Below, piece by piece: positions 1 through 7,872 of a stretch of DNA of 15,984 bases. Position numbers and translations under genes: made by a program. How positions within the stretch are numbered: the first letter of the stretch is position 1; every line of letters starts with the position of its first letter. The stretch is from CAYSNP01 sp964432485 (GTDB taxonomy: Bacteria > Bacillota > Clostridia > Christensenellales > DTU072), in contig CAYSNP010000039.1 of assembly GCA_964432485.1 (NCBI GenBank), positions 1-15,984 on the forward strand, written 5' to 3'. The notes beneath the pieces are model-generated. The model had not been told where the DNA came from. It saw only the letters and a program-made list of their open reading frames with translations, and made no database searches.

Positions 1-45
1 ATGATATGGTGTTCCATAGTATGGGACAAATCTAGGAGGAATCTT

Positions 46-2304
46 ATGAAAAAATATTCAAAAATAGCTTTTTTTGCAATTATTTTAATTATTACAATTT
101 TTAATCTTGTTGCATGCAGTAAGCCTGTCGCTTATACAATTAGCTTTGTGGTAGATGGCGAAGAGTATTATACCTTATCCACCAAGGGCAAGACTACATT
201 GACATTGCCTGACAACCCTGCCAAGGAAGACTACGAGTTTGATGGTTGGTATTATGACAAAGATGTTTGGAAAACGCCCTTTACAGCAAATTCCTTATCG
301 AAGAAAGCTCTTACCGAAGATACTAGCGTTTATGCTAAGTGGAAACCTGCCACTTATACCATTATATTTGACAGTAATGGCGGAAGTGCTGTAGCCAAAA
401 TTACAGAACAAGCAGGTAAGGCAATCATAGAGCCCGCAGCACCAACAAAAGCAGGCTATACATTTTGTGGTTGGTATACGGATAACAGCACTTTTGCCAA
501 TAGGTATACATTTACAGTTATGCCTAAAGGAGGTGCTACCCTTTATGCCCGCTGGTATGGTGTAGAATATGGCGAGCCTATCCGTTCTGTGGAAGGGTTA
601 TTGGCTGTCTCCTTAGATGATAATTATTTTTTGCTTAATAATATTGACCTTGATGGAGTAGAATGGACACCAATAGGTTCATTTGACAATCCATATACCG
701 GAAAATTTGACGGTAACGGATATGTAATATCTAATTTTACGATTACTAGATATGGCGTCGGGCGATTGGGCTTCTTTGGTTATAACGACGGTATTGTTCA
801 AAACTTAGGACTAAGTGACTTTCAAATTCATACCGAAGGTTCGGGGAATGTGATTGTAGGAGGGTTGGTCGGTGGCAATGCTGGCACGGTAACAAGTTGC
901 TATACAATGGGAGAGATTGATATAGATGAGGCTGTCGGGACTGTTTATGCCGGAGGATTAGTTGGAGAAAATGATGGCGGTACAATAACAGATTGCTATG
1001 CAGAGGTAGATGTTAGCGCAAGCAGTTCTGCAAAAATCTGCGCCGGCGGATTGGTTGGATACAGTTACAAAAACGCAATTGTAAACTGTTATGCAACAGG
1101 AGCGATTAGCGCAACGGTAAGCAGTTATAATCCAGAGGTGTATGCCGGTGGGTTGATAGGAGAAAGTGGCAACACAGGGGTAACAGATTGCTATGCAACC
1201 GGAGATGTTACTGCAGCGGCAAGCGGCGGCAATGCATACGCTTATGCCGGTGGGCTGGCTGGAAAAAGTGACAATAACGCTATAATAACGGGTTGCTATG
1301 CAACGGGTGAGGTTATTGCAACAAGTGATTCGTGCTCTGCTTGTGCCGGTGGGTTAGTTGCAGATAATAAAAGCACAATAACGGATAGCTATGCAACAGG
1401 AGATGTAAGTGCCATAACAGATAGTGAGAATTATGCTGTTCTTGCAGGAGGTTTGGTTGCATCAAATGGCGTCAGCGGTGTAATATTGGACTGTTATGCC
1501 ACAGGAGATATTAGTGCAGTAGGCAATGCTACGATCTATGTCGGAGGGCTAGTTGGGTCAAATTATATCGGTACTATAACAGATTGTTATGCAACTGGAG
1601 ATGTTACTGTAACGGCAAACGGCGGCAATGCATACGCTTATGCCGGTGGGTTGGTTGGAAAAAGTGACAATAACGCTATAATAACGGGTTGCTATGCAAC
1701 GGGTGAGATTGGTGCAATAAGTAATTCGAGTTCTGCTTATGCTGGTGGGTTAGTTGCAGATAATCAAAGCGGCACAATAACGGATAGTTATGCAACAGGA
1801 GATGCAAGTGCCATAACAAATAGCGAGATTTATGCTGCTCTTGCAGGAGGTTTGGTTGCATCCAGTGGCACTGGTGTAATATCAGTCTGTTATGCCACAG
1901 GAGATATTAGTGCAGTAGGCAATGCTAAGGTCCATGTTGGAGGGCTGGTTGGGTCAAATTATAATAATATTATATCGGGTTGCTATGCCACAGGAAATAT
2001 CAGTGCAACAAGCAATTCCTTAGCTTTTGTTGGAGGGTTTATTGGAAATAGTGATAGAACAGTAGTGAACTGTTATTGTTATGAGGGACAAGAATTTAAT
2101 ATTTTGATAGGTGAAGATGAATTTGATGAGCCTACTAATACAATAGGCACAGCAATCACCTTTGAAAACTTGCAATCCGGCGAGTGGATTTTGAACAATT
2201 TGAATTGGGGAGAGTACATATCGCTTGCAGATTTGGAGGATAACCCTAGCAATGTTTGGGTATTTGGTATTGATATATTCCCTATGTTATACTGGCAAGA
2301 ATAA
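46..2304 (+). CDS. Secreted lipoprotein with InlB-type and GLUG repeats
   Basis: A 752-residue predicted surface protein of unknown specific function. The start at 46 is chosen because an AGGAGGA ribosome site (34-40) precedes it and it begins a lipoprotein signal: MKK, a hydrophobic core, then lipobox LVAC with the lipidated Cys at residue 24. The reading frame stays open to base 1, but without a comparable start. Residues about 30-99 and 104-170 are two InlB/Flg_new-type repeats (YTI.F, GWY, YAKW/YARW). Residues about 175-232 resemble the segment that leads into GLUG arrays (IDLDGVEWTPIG, FDGNGYVISNFTI). Residues about 240-680 hold 13 or so GLUG units of the form AGGLVG...ITDCYATGDVSA, which are expected to stack as a beta-helix. 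The C-terminal tail (GEWILNNLNWG, PMLYWQE) is typical of such proteins. No LPXTG or S-layer anchor is visible, so the lipid is the likely anchor. Adhesion or glycan binding is only a guess from the families. Confidence 0.85.
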   Translation: MKKYSKIAFFAIILIITIFNLVACSKPVAYTISFVVDGEEYYTLSTKGKTTLTLPDNPAKEDYEFDGWYYDKDVWKTPFTANSLSKKALTEDTSVYAKWKPATYTIIFDSNGGSAVAKITEQAGKAIIEPAAPTKAGYTFCGWYTDNSTFANRYTFTVMPKGGATLYARWYGVEYGEPIRSVEGLLAVSLDDNYFLLNNIDLDGVEWTPIGSFDNPYTGKFDGNGYVISNFTITRYGVGRLGFFGYNDGIVQNLGLSDFQIHTEGSGNVIVGGLVGGNAGTVTSCYTMGEIDIDEAVGTVYAGGLVGENDGGTITDCYAEVDVSASSSAKICAGGLVGYSYKNAIVNCYATGAISATVSSYNPEVYAGGLIGESGNTGVTDCYATGDVTAAASGGNAYAYAGGLAGKSDNNAIITGCYATGEVIATSDSCSACAGGLVADNKSTITDSYATGDVSAITDSENYAVLAGGLVASNGVSGVILDCYATGDISAVGNATIYVGGLVGSNYIGTITDCYATGDVTVTANGGNAYAYAGGLVGKSDNNAIITGCYATGEIGAISNSSSAYAGGLVADNQSGTITDSYATGDASAITNSEIYAALAGGLVASSGTGVISVCYATGDISAVGNAKVHVGGLVGSNYNNIISGCYATGNISATSNSLAFVGGFIGNSDRTVVNCYCYEGQEFNILIGEDEFDEPTNTIGTAITFENLQSGEWILNNLNWGEYISLADLEDNPSNVWVFGIDIFPMLYWQE
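1181..1972 (+). repeat. 396-bp tandem duplication inside the GLUG gene
   Basis: Two head-to-tail copies, about 1181-1576 and 1577-1972, each encode about 132 residues or four GLUG units. The offset is 396 bp at TAACAG (1181/1577) and GGCGGCAATG (1225/1621). It shifts to 399 bp by GCAGGAGG (1444/1843) because of a one-codon insertion, then returns to 396. Near the start, roughly 85 bp differ at only a couple of positions. This is much closer than neighbouring GLUG units are to one another, so the four-unit block was duplicated as a unit. Confidence 0.85.
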
Positions 2305-2332
2305 TTAAACAGTAAAAAATAAGTTTTGCTTT

Positions 2333-2370
2333 ATCCGCCAAGTGGCAATGCTGCTTGGCGGATTTTATTT
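2333..2370 (+). terminator. Rho-independent terminator after the GLUG lipoprotein
   Basis: A perfect 10-bp stem, ATCCGCCAAG (2333-2342) with CTTGGCGGAT (2354-2363), encloses an 11-nt loop and runs into TTTTATTT. It lies 28 bp after the lipoprotein stop and 46 bp before spoIIIAA, so it separates the two transcription units. Any spoIIIA promoter must sit in or just beyond it. Confidence 0.9.
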
Positions 2371-2415
2371 ATATGCAATCATAAACGGTGGTGTTTTTTA
2401 TTAAATTATATAAAG

Positions 2416-3279
2416 ATGTCTATCCCATTGCAAACATTGTTAGGGATACCTTTTTATAATGAGGTATGTTTAGCAGTACCTGAAATTGAGCTTACTGAGG
2501 TTAGGTTGCGGCAAGGACAGGCGGTTATAGCTAAGAATCTTAGCCGCAACTTTACCGTAAAAACTTTGGCAAATGTAAATGAACTTATTTTAGGGATAGT
2601 GGAAAGGGCTACTAACCATTCCTTTTACGCTTATGAAGAGGAGCTTGCCAGCGGTTACCTTTTTTATGAGGGTGGTATACGGATAGGCGCTGCCGGCATA
2701 GGGGTTGCAGAAAGGGGCAAGCTAAAAACTTTCAAGGAAATAACCTCGCTTAATATCAGAGTTCCGCATGAGATAATTGGCTGTTCCGCTAAGGTGGCTT
2801 CTGTTTTGGCAGGGTTTAGAAATACTTTAGTAATTTCATTGCCCGGAGCAGGCAAGACCACGCTAATTAGAGATATGGCAAGGGTGCTTGCTAAAGAAAA
2901 GGATGTGCTGATTATAGATGAGCGATATGAAATTGCCGGCGGCGGCAAGGTGCGTTTTGATACAGGCGCAATGAGCGATATTATTTCCGGCGTAAGAAAA
3001 GAGGCTGTTTTTGAAGGGGCAATACGCTCAATGAGTCCGCAAATTATTGTATTTGACGAACTGTTCCCGTCAAGCGATTTGCCGACTGTAGCGGAGATTT
3101 CCAGATGCGGAATAGCGGTGCTTGCAAGCATACATAGCAAAGGACCTAGGGAACTGCTTGCCGCTTGCCCGCAAATAGTTAAGCATTTTGATTATTTAAT
3201 TGTACTGGAGTCTAAGCCTAAGATAGGTAGCATAAAATCTATATTAGAGGTGCGCAATGGTGAATATTATAGCCGGTAG
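2416..3279 (+). CDS. spoIIIAA: Stage III sporulation protein AA, ATPase
   Basis: Cytoplasmic secretion-type ATPase of the SpoIIIA-SpoIIQ channel. It is thought to power assembly or transport from the mother cell toward the engulfed forespore. With the start at 2416 the protein has 287 residues, slightly shorter than the Bacillus homologue. The frame is open upstream to a TTG at 2326, but that codon lies before the terminator hairpin and the first ATG is at 2416, so 2416 is preferred although no good ribosome site precedes it. The P-loop LPGAGKTT is at about residues 142-149, the Walker B strand DVLIIDE at 163-169, and a second acidic strand IIVFDE at 210-215. The N-terminal segment with EVRLR is typical of the family. 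It opens a complete AA-AH operon and overlaps spoIIIAB by 23 bp. Confidence 0.95.
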   Translation: MSIPLQTLLGIPFYNEVCLAVPEIELTEVRLRQGQAVIAKNLSRNFTVKTLANVNELILGIVERATNHSFYAYEEELASGYLFYEGGIRIGAAGIGVAERGKLKTFKEITSLNIRVPHEIIGCSAKVASVLAGFRNTLVISLPGAGKTTLIRDMARVLAKEKDVLIIDERYEIAGGGKVRFDTGAMSDIISGVRKEAVFEGAIRSMSPQIIVFDELFPSSDLPTVAEISRCGIAVLASIHSKGPRELLAACPQIVKHFDYLIVLESKPKIGSIKSILEVRNGEYYSR

Positions 3280-3739
3280 CTGCCTAATGATAGCTAGCAG
3301 CTATATTGGCCTTGGCATTTACAATTACTACAAGACCAGGACAAAGATATTTGCGGATTATTTAGCTTTTATAGAGTTTATTATCAATGAAATTAGCTTT
3401 ATAAAAGCTAACTTATATGAAATTATTGATACTTTTACGCTACGGTATGATACGCATTTTAGCAAGCTGGTTAGTCAAGTCAAGGTTTGTTTAGAAAAAG
3501 GAGAGGATATAGCAATAAAAACTAACTTTTTAACTGCGGCGGAAAAAAAGCAATTGCAAGTTTTTTTTAAGACTATTACCAAACTGGACAGAGATAGTCT
3601 TATCAGTTACTTTAGGCGGGAGCAAGCGGCAATAGAAGGCAAGATAAAGTCTTTAAGCGATGAGGAAGCAAAAAATGGGATGCTGGCAAAGAATCTGGGT
3701 ATTCTTATAGGAATTGGGCTGCTGATACTGGTAATCTAA
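3257..3739 (+). CDS. spoIIIAB: Stage III sporulation protein AB
   Basis: Membrane component of the SpoIIIA complex, 160 residues, close to the usual length of about 170. A hydrophobic N-terminal segment (about residues 4-22) and a C-terminal one (NLGILIGIGLLILVI) bracket a mostly helical, charged domain. This is the arrangement of the family, whose soluble part resembles the GspF-type domains of secretion systems. The start at 3257 lies inside spoIIIAA, with GAGG (3247-3250) as ribosome site, which suggests translational coupling. Identification rests on length, topology and its fixed place between AA and AC. Confidence 0.92.
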   Translation: MVNIIAGSCLMIASSYIGLGIYNYYKTRTKIFADYLAFIEFIINEISFIKANLYEIIDTFTLRYDTHFSKLVSQVKVCLEKGEDIAIKTNFLTAAEKKQLQVFFKTITKLDRDSLISYFRREQAAIEGKIKSLSDEEAKNGMLAKNLGILIGIGLLILVI

Positions 3740-3749
3740 GGAGGGGAGG

Positions 3750-3971
3750 ATGAATATTGATATAATATTTCGCATTGCCGGCATAGGAATATTAACTGCG
3801 ATTATTAACAATATCTTGGAAAAAAGTGATAAAAAAGAAATAGCTACCTTTGTTACTTTGGCAGGTTTAATAATTGTGTTGGCATTGGTAATAGATATGA
3901 TAGGCGGGCTTTTTGATAGCCTTAGGGATATTTTTAGGTTAAAATGGCTATTTTTAAGATTGCAGGCATAG
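3750..3971 (+). CDS. spoIIIAC: Stage III sporulation protein AC
   Basis: Small integral membrane subunit of the SpoIIIA complex, 73 residues. Two hydrophobic helices, about residues 5-22 and 33-55, are joined by a charged turn (LEKSDKKE), as in the Bacillus protein of 68 residues. A strong ribosome site, GGAGGGGAGG, directly precedes the ATG, the best in the operon. The 3' end overlaps spoIIIAD by 28 bp in a different frame, so the last residues (about KWLFLRLQA) come from sequence that also encodes the start of AD. The product is hydrophobic and probably pairs with AD in the membrane. Confidence 0.93.
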   Translation: MNIDIIFRIAGIGILTAIINNILEKSDKKEIATFVTLAGLIIVLALVIDMIGGLFDSLRDIFRLKWLFLRLQA

Positions 3972-4330
3972 CAATAGTTTCTTTAATAACTATAATCCTA
4001 TTAAAGGATATTAAGGCGGAATATGCCTTAATCGTTACTGTTATTGCAGGCATTTTGCTAATGACAATTTTGCTTGAGCCAATAGGGCAAGTGATTACCG
4101 TATTTAATGATTTGAGCAGTAAAGCTATGATTAGTCCGTCTATTTTTAACTTGCTGGTAAAGATAATAGGTATAGGCTATCTTACAGATTACACCTCTTG
4201 CCTATGCGATGATTTTAATGCAAAATCGCTTGGCAAAAAGGTGGAGTTAGGCGGCAAATTAGTCATTTTAATTTTAGCAATGCCTATTGTGCAAAATATA
4301 ATTACCTTAATAGGCACATTATTGAAGTGA
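3944..4330 (+). CDS. spoIIIAD: Stage III sporulation protein AD
   Basis: Integral membrane subunit of the SpoIIIA channel complex, 128 residues, the usual size. Four hydrophobic stretches are visible: about residues 4-20, 25-45, a third around FNLLVKIIGIGYL, and the C-terminal VILILAMPIVQNIITLI. The phrase GYLTDYTSCLCDDF is characteristic of this family. The start at 3944 is within spoIIIAC and has only a weak AGG upstream, so translation is probably coupled to AC. Its stop overlaps the GTG start of spoIIIAE in GTGA. Confidence 0.94.
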   Translation: MAIFKIAGIAIVSLITIILLKDIKAEYALIVTVIAGILLMTILLEPIGQVITVFNDLSSKAMISPSIFNLLVKIIGIGYLTDYTSCLCDDFNAKSLGKKVELGGKLVILILAMPIVQNIITLIGTLLK

Positions 4331-5505
4331 AAAAAGGGTGCTGCTTAATTTTAGCCATAATTGTTATGGTTTTGCTTATGCCTTTCGGCACAAAAGCCTA
4401 TGCCGCTGCAAAAGAAGATAAACTAGAAAATCAAATAGACAAAATCTTAGATAAATTGGATTACAAAGAGCTAGAGGACTTCTTTACAGAGTTAGACGAA
4501 GGTGCAAAAACAGCTTTCGGCAGCAGCTTAAAGCAGCTTCTGCAAGATATATTAAGCGGAAAGGCAAGCATAGGTGCAGATAAGATTTCCACTCTTGTAG
4601 CAATTTATCTAAAGAAAGCCTTTTTAGGGCTGCTGCCGCTTATTATAACCTTATTAGTAATTGGCATATTGTATGGTTTATCCAGTTCGATGTCATCGGG
4701 CTTCCTTAAAAAAAGCACAGTTGATATTATTTATTATGTATGTTTGGGCGCAATAATAATTGTGCTTATTACCTCTATCAATGGGGTAATATCAGATGCC
4801 AGGGATGCTATTGCGCTGTTAAGCAAATTTAATGATATAGTATTTCCGTTATTGCTTACTTTGGTTACAGCATTAGGCGGTCTTAGCGCAGTAGGGGTCT
4901 ATCAGCCCGCCATAGCCGCTATAGGTATGGTGATAATAAAAATCATTACCACAATGGTTATGCCGCTGTTTTTGGCATGTGTAGTTTTTTGCATTATCGG
5001 TAGCCTAAGCAACAATATTAAGTTAGAAAAACTGACAAGCACAACAAAAGCTACTGCAGAATGGATATTGGGCATTGTTTTTACTCTCTTTATTGCTTTT
5101 ATAACGGCGGAGGGGATAGCGGGAGCGGCTTTTGATACTGTGACTGTACGCAGCGCAAAATTTGCCATATCCAGTTATGTGCCTATAATTGGTGGTCATA
5201 TCAGTGACGGATTTGATTTGGTGGTAGCCAGCTTGATTTTGCTAAAAAATTCTTTTGGGCTTATTGCTATCATTATTTTGCTTGCAATAGTGCTGATACC
5301 TGTAATCAAGATTGTGATTTTTTCCCTGCTTTTAAAAGCTGTAGCGGCAATCCTTGAGCCAATTGCCGACAAGCGTATCAGCGACCTTCTTTTTAATACT
5401 GCCAAATGCTTTAACTTGCTGCTGGTTATAATAATAGGACTTGCATTTATAATCTTTATTATGCTTATCTTAATAATAGTCACTTGCAATTTGGGGGTGG
5501 TGTAA
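4327..5505 (+). CDS. spoIIIAE: Stage III sporulation protein AE
   Basis: The largest membrane subunit of the SpoIIIA complex, 392 residues (about 399 in Bacillus). It begins with GTG in a four-base GTGA overlap with spoIIIAD. The N-terminus is a signal peptide (MKK, hydrophobic core, AYA near residues 25-27), followed by an extracytoplasmic acidic/helical region to about residue 95. About seven membrane-spanning stretches follow, roughly 98-118, 133-155, 168-190, 200-226, 245-262, 308-340 and 362-388. In the known system this polytopic protein is needed for channel activity during late engulfment. Family assignment is firm from size, topology and order. Confidence 0.94.
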   Translation: MKKGCCLILAIIVMVLLMPFGTKAYAAAKEDKLENQIDKILDKLDYKELEDFFTELDEGAKTAFGSSLKQLLQDILSGKASIGADKISTLVAIYLKKAFLGLLPLIITLLVIGILYGLSSSMSSGFLKKSTVDIIYYVCLGAIIIVLITSINGVISDARDAIALLSKFNDIVFPLLLTLVTALGGLSAVGVYQPAIAAIGMVIIKIITTMVMPLFLACVVFCIIGSLSNNIKLEKLTSTTKATAEWILGIVFTLFIAFITAEGIAGAAFDTVTVRSAKFAISSYVPIIGGHISDGFDLVVASLILLKNSFGLIAIIILLAIVLIPVIKIVIFSLLLKAVAAILEPIADKRISDLLFNTAKCFNLLLVIIIGLAFIIFIMLILIIVTCNLGVV

Positions 5506-5993
5506 TGGCAGCTTGGCTATATTCTATATCGGGAGTGATAATTCTATCAGGTTTGCTGGACTTGATTTTATCAGAAGGCGAAACTAAGAAATATGTAAAA
5601 GGCATAGTTTCTCTGCTTATTATATTTGTTATAATTGCGCCTTTGGCAAGCCTGGCTAATCCTAAAAGTGATACCTCTTGGGTTTTTCCTAAAGAAGCTG
5701 CCGGTACTCAAGTAAATCAAAGTTTTTTGGCAAGTGTTACTCTTCAAAGAGAGGCTCAAGCAAAATTAGCTATAGAACAGGCATTGGCAAGCGAAGGTCT
5801 AACTGCTAATGTTAAGGTTTTTTCCGGCGATTATAACGGAGTTTTTTATATAAAAAATGTTACTTGCACTTTTAATAAATCAGTCATAAATGATTTGGAT
5901 TCGAATATAGATATTAATAAGAAAATTAAGAGCATTATTAGAGCCGTTAGCGGGGTTGCCGACGAGGAGATAATAATTATCTATGCAGGCTAA
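5505..5993 (+). CDS. spoIIIAF: Stage III sporulation protein AF
   Basis: Membrane-anchored SpoIIIA subunit, 162 residues, shorter than the Bacillus homologue of about 206. The start at 5505 shares one base with the spoIIIAE stop (taATG) and has a GGGGGTGG ribosome site at 5493-5500. An upstream in-frame TTG at 5484 lacks one. Two membrane helices occupy about residues 5-25 and 34-52. The remainder, from about residue 80, has a ring-building-motif-like pattern ending GVADEEIIIIYAG, as in the family. The linker between helices and soluble domain appears reduced. It overlaps spoIIIAG by 11 bp. Confidence 0.9.
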   Translation: MAAWLYSISGVIILSGLLDLILSEGETKKYVKGIVSLLIIFVIIAPLASLANPKSDTSWVFPKEAAGTQVNQSFLASVTLQREAQAKLAIEQALASEGLTANVKVFSGDYNGVFYIKNVTCTFNKSVINDLDSNIDINKKIKSIIRAVSGVADEEIIIIYAG

Positions 5994-6426
5994 GAGCATA
6001 AGCGCAAAGGCAAAGGAGTTTTGGGAAAAAGCCAAAACAATAAAAAACATTGAGGTTATAATTGCGGTTGTAGTAATAGGGATTGTGCTACTGATATATG
6101 CCTCAACGCTACCGTCGGACAAGAGCAAAAAGCAAGCCGCCTCCTCAGATTCGCAAGTGATAGGCGCAGATGTGGAATTAAGACTTGCAGAAATACTAAG
6201 CCAAATAGACGGTGCAGGCAAAGTGTGCGTAATGATTACTTATGAAACAGGCGATTATAGCAGAGAAGTTAGCAATCAAGAGTATTCGCCTAATATCAAA
6301 GGCGTGATTATAGTTGCCGAGGGCGCAGATGATATAGCGGTTAAACTCAACCTGATAAGGGCAACGCAAACAGTATTGGCTATCAAAGCAAACACTATAG
6401 AGGTGTTTGTAATGAAAAATAAATAA
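5983..6426 (+). CDS. spoIIIAG: Stage III sporulation protein AG, compact form
   Basis: Ring-forming subunit of the mother-cell channel, related in fold to YscJ/FliF ring-building domains. One membrane helix (about residues 23-42) is followed by a linker and a single ring-building domain: helix VELRLAEILSQIDGAGKV, strand VCVMITYETG, strand GVIIVAEG, helix and final strand IEVFVM. GAG and GVIIVAEGA are hallmarks of the family. At 147 residues it is far shorter than the roughly 229-residue Bacillus protein. The segment between the first two strands is only about 15 residues (see findings). GAGGAGA at 5964-5970 is a plausible ribosome site. Confidence 0.92.
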   Translation: MQAKSISAKAKEFWEKAKTIKNIEVIIAVVVIGIVLLIYASTLPSDKSKKQAASSDSQVIGADVELRLAEILSQIDGAGKVCVMITYETGDYSREVSNQEYSPNIKGVIIVAEGADDIAVKLNLIRATQTVLAIKANTIEVFVMKNK

Positions 6427-6444
6427 TTATAATCGGAGGCAAAT

Positions 6445-6984
6445 ATGAAAGGTAATAAAAAACGCGCGGCAATTGCAACAGCTAGTGTTTCTACCAAAGA
6501 AAAGGAAAGTAAGGGACTAAGCCAAAATAAGAAAAAGACCATTGTGCTGATTTCTATGATTGTCTTGCTTATTACTATCGGTCTAATCAATTACTTTATG
6601 AATTACCCGCCCAAAGCGGAAGATGACCAAATAGTGCCTACCTTCTTTGCTACATACAGGGTAGACAGAGAAGCCACCAGAGCACAAGAGATACTTTATC
6701 TGGACGGAATTATTGCAAGCGAGCTCTCTACTCCCGAAGCAATAGCAATGGCGCAGGAAAAGAAAATCAATTTGTGTGATGTTATGGAAAGGGAGCTGGT
6801 GCTGGAGGGGCTAATTAAAGCGCAAGGGTTTTCTGATTGCATAGTTACTATGAGCACAGAAAATGTAAATATCGTAGTTAAGGCAGAGAACCTTGCCTTA
6901 GAGGATGCGGCGCAAATACTTAGTATTATAGTGAACGAAACGGAATATACCGCCCCGGATGTAATCTTGATACCTTATGTATAG
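6445..6984 (+). CDS. spoIIIAH: Stage III sporulation protein AH
   Basis: Mother-cell membrane protein whose extracellular domain binds forespore SpoIIQ across the intermembrane space and forms the ring partner of the channel. It has 179 residues. A basic, Lys-rich cytoplasmic tail of about 31 residues is followed by one membrane helix (about 32-51) and then a YscJ/FliF-like soluble domain with ATRAQEILYLDGIIAS and a C-terminal IVV / VILIPYV strand pattern. A good GGAGG site lies at 6435-6439, five bases before the ATG. It is the last gene of the operon and is followed by a strong hairpin. Confidence 0.94.
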   Translation: MKGNKKRAAIATASVSTKEKESKGLSQNKKKTIVLISMIVLLITIGLINYFMNYPPKAEDDQIVPTFFATYRVDREATRAQEILYLDGIIASELSTPEAIAMAQEKKINLCDVMERELVLEGLIKAQGFSDCIVTMSTENVNIVVKAENLALEDAAQILSIIVNETEYTAPDVILIPYV

Positions 6985-7012
6985 CATCTGAATAAATATA
7001 ATATGAAAAGGG

Positions 7013-7054
7013 AAGCGGGGACCGCATGCTTTAAGTATGCGGTCCCCGCTTTTG
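7013..7054 (+). terminator. Terminator hairpin after spoIIIAH
   Basis: A 15-bp perfect stem pairs AAGCGGGGACCGCAT (7013-7027) with ATGCGGTCCCCGCTT (7037-7051) across a short loop. The U-run that follows is brief (CTTTTG). On the reverse strand the hairpin is followed by CCCTTTTC, so it might also work weakly in that direction. It separates the sporulation operon from the next promoter. Confidence 0.8.
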
Positions 7055-7072
7055 TATGGAGGAGCCATTCTC

Positions 7073-7102
7073 TTGCAAAAAATTGGCAAGCTGTGATATA
7101 AT
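7073..7102 (+). promoter_or_regulatory. SigmaA-type promoter for the asp23-ispA operon
   Basis: TTGCAA (7073-7078), an 18-bp spacer and TATAAT (7097-7102), with an extended -10 TG at 7094-7095. Transcription would begin near 7109, leaving a leader of only about 11 nt. That still includes the AGGTGA ribosome site at 7110-7115. Confidence 0.75.
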
Positions 7103-7119
7103 AAGGTTTAGGTGAGCAA

Positions 7120-7452
7120 ATGAATAAGAATTTAAGCCCAAGCGAAATTGACCGCTATACCGGTATTATATCATCTATAGCTTCTACAGCTTTAGCGCTA
7201 AGCGAAGGGGTCACCAAAGAGATAGGATTTAACAAGGGCAGGCTGGGCAGCACAGTCAAAGAGCGCAATGTACATGTGTATATTATACAAGATAGGGTAA
7301 CAATAGACTTGTTTATCAATGTGATATACGGATATAGCGTGCCGGAAGTGGCTTGCGCTGTGCAGGAAAGGATTAAGCGAGAGGTGGAGGCGGCCACCAG
7401 ATTTAAGGTAGAAAGCATTAATGTCAATGTTTCCAATGTGGTTTTTAGGTAG
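7120..7452 (+). CDS. Asp23/Gls24-family protein (YqhY-like)
   Basis: A 110-residue member of the Asp23/Gls24 (DUF322) family, small acidic or neutral proteins linked to envelope homeostasis. In Bacillus the related yqhY lies just before nusB, beside accBC. Evidence is the N-terminal SPSEIDRYTGIISSIASTALA, the central VKERNVHVYIIQDRVTIDLFI strand pair, and the closing VQERIKREVEAATRFKVESI followed by NVNVSNVVF. AGGTGA at 7110-7115 supports the start. It is first in its operon and ends three bases before nusB. accB and accC, which precede it in Bacillus, are absent here. The exact biochemical role is not known from the sequence. Confidence 0.88.
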   Translation: MNKNLSPSEIDRYTGIISSIASTALALSEGVTKEIGFNKGRLGSTVKERNVHVYIIQDRVTIDLFINVIYGYSVPEVACAVQERIKREVEAATRFKVESINVNVSNVVFR

Positions 7453-7455
7453 GGT

Positions 7456-7872
7456 ATGAGCAGGAAGATTGCAAGAGAAACTTGCTATCATTTGGTCTTC
7501 GAGTTTTTGTTTTTAGGCAAAGCAAATAATATCACTTTTAATATTGTTACCAGCACTCCCGATGTGCAAGATGAGGTAGATTATATAAGGCAAATATATA
7601 AGGGAGTAATTCAGAATTATGAGGAGTTGCTTGACTATATCGCCCGCTATTCCGAAACATTTAGCATTGACCGCATTTTTAAGCCCGACCTTGCCGCTAT
7701 GCTTATTGCAATTTATGAAATGAAGTATATGGCGGATAAAATACCTTTATCAGTTTCTATTAATGAGGCTATTGAAGCGGTTAAAAAGTATTCCACCGAA
7801 AAAAGCGGCAAGTATGTTAACGGTATACTTTCCAGCGTATATAAAGAACTTACAAAAAAGGAAGAGCAATGA
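7456..7872 (+). CDS. nusB: Transcription antitermination factor NusB
   Basis: All-helical RNA-binding protein that joins NusE (ribosomal protein S10) on boxA RNA and supports rRNA transcription antitermination. Its length of 138 residues fits the family. Recognisable elements are the basic N-terminus SRKIARETCYHLVFEF, the helix DRIFKPDLAAMLIAIYEM, and the conserved C-terminal block PLSVSINEAIEAVKKYSTEKSG followed by YVNGILSSVYKEL. The ATG follows the Asp23-family stop by three bases with no strong ribosome site, so coupling is likely. The stop overlaps the folD start by four bases (ATGA). Confidence 0.94.
   Translation: MSRKIARETCYHLVFEFLFLGKANNITFNIVTSTPDVQDEVDYIRQIYKGVIQNYEELLDYIARYSETFSIDRIFKPDLAAMLIAIYEMKYMADKIPLSVSINEAIEAVKKYSTEKSGKYVNGILSSVYKELTKKEEQ

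Noticed and set aside
859..2070. A CRISPR-like array suggested by the regular repeats
   Set aside because: The periodicity is codon-based in one long frame encoding GLUG motifs, not identical repeats with unique spacers.
2326..2415. A TTG start at 2326 that would extend SpoIIIAA by 30 residues
   Set aside because: It precedes the terminator hairpin, and the added residues do not fit the family N-terminus.
2361..2415. A sigmaE-like promoter (CATAAAC near 2380) before spoIIIAA
   Set aside because: The spoIIIA operon is sigmaE-dependent in Bacillus, but neither the -35 nor the full -10 matches well enough here to call.
6422..6444. An internal promoter (TTATAAT) before spoIIIAH
   Set aside because: No matching -35 at proper spacing; more likely AT-rich leader sequence before the ribosome site.
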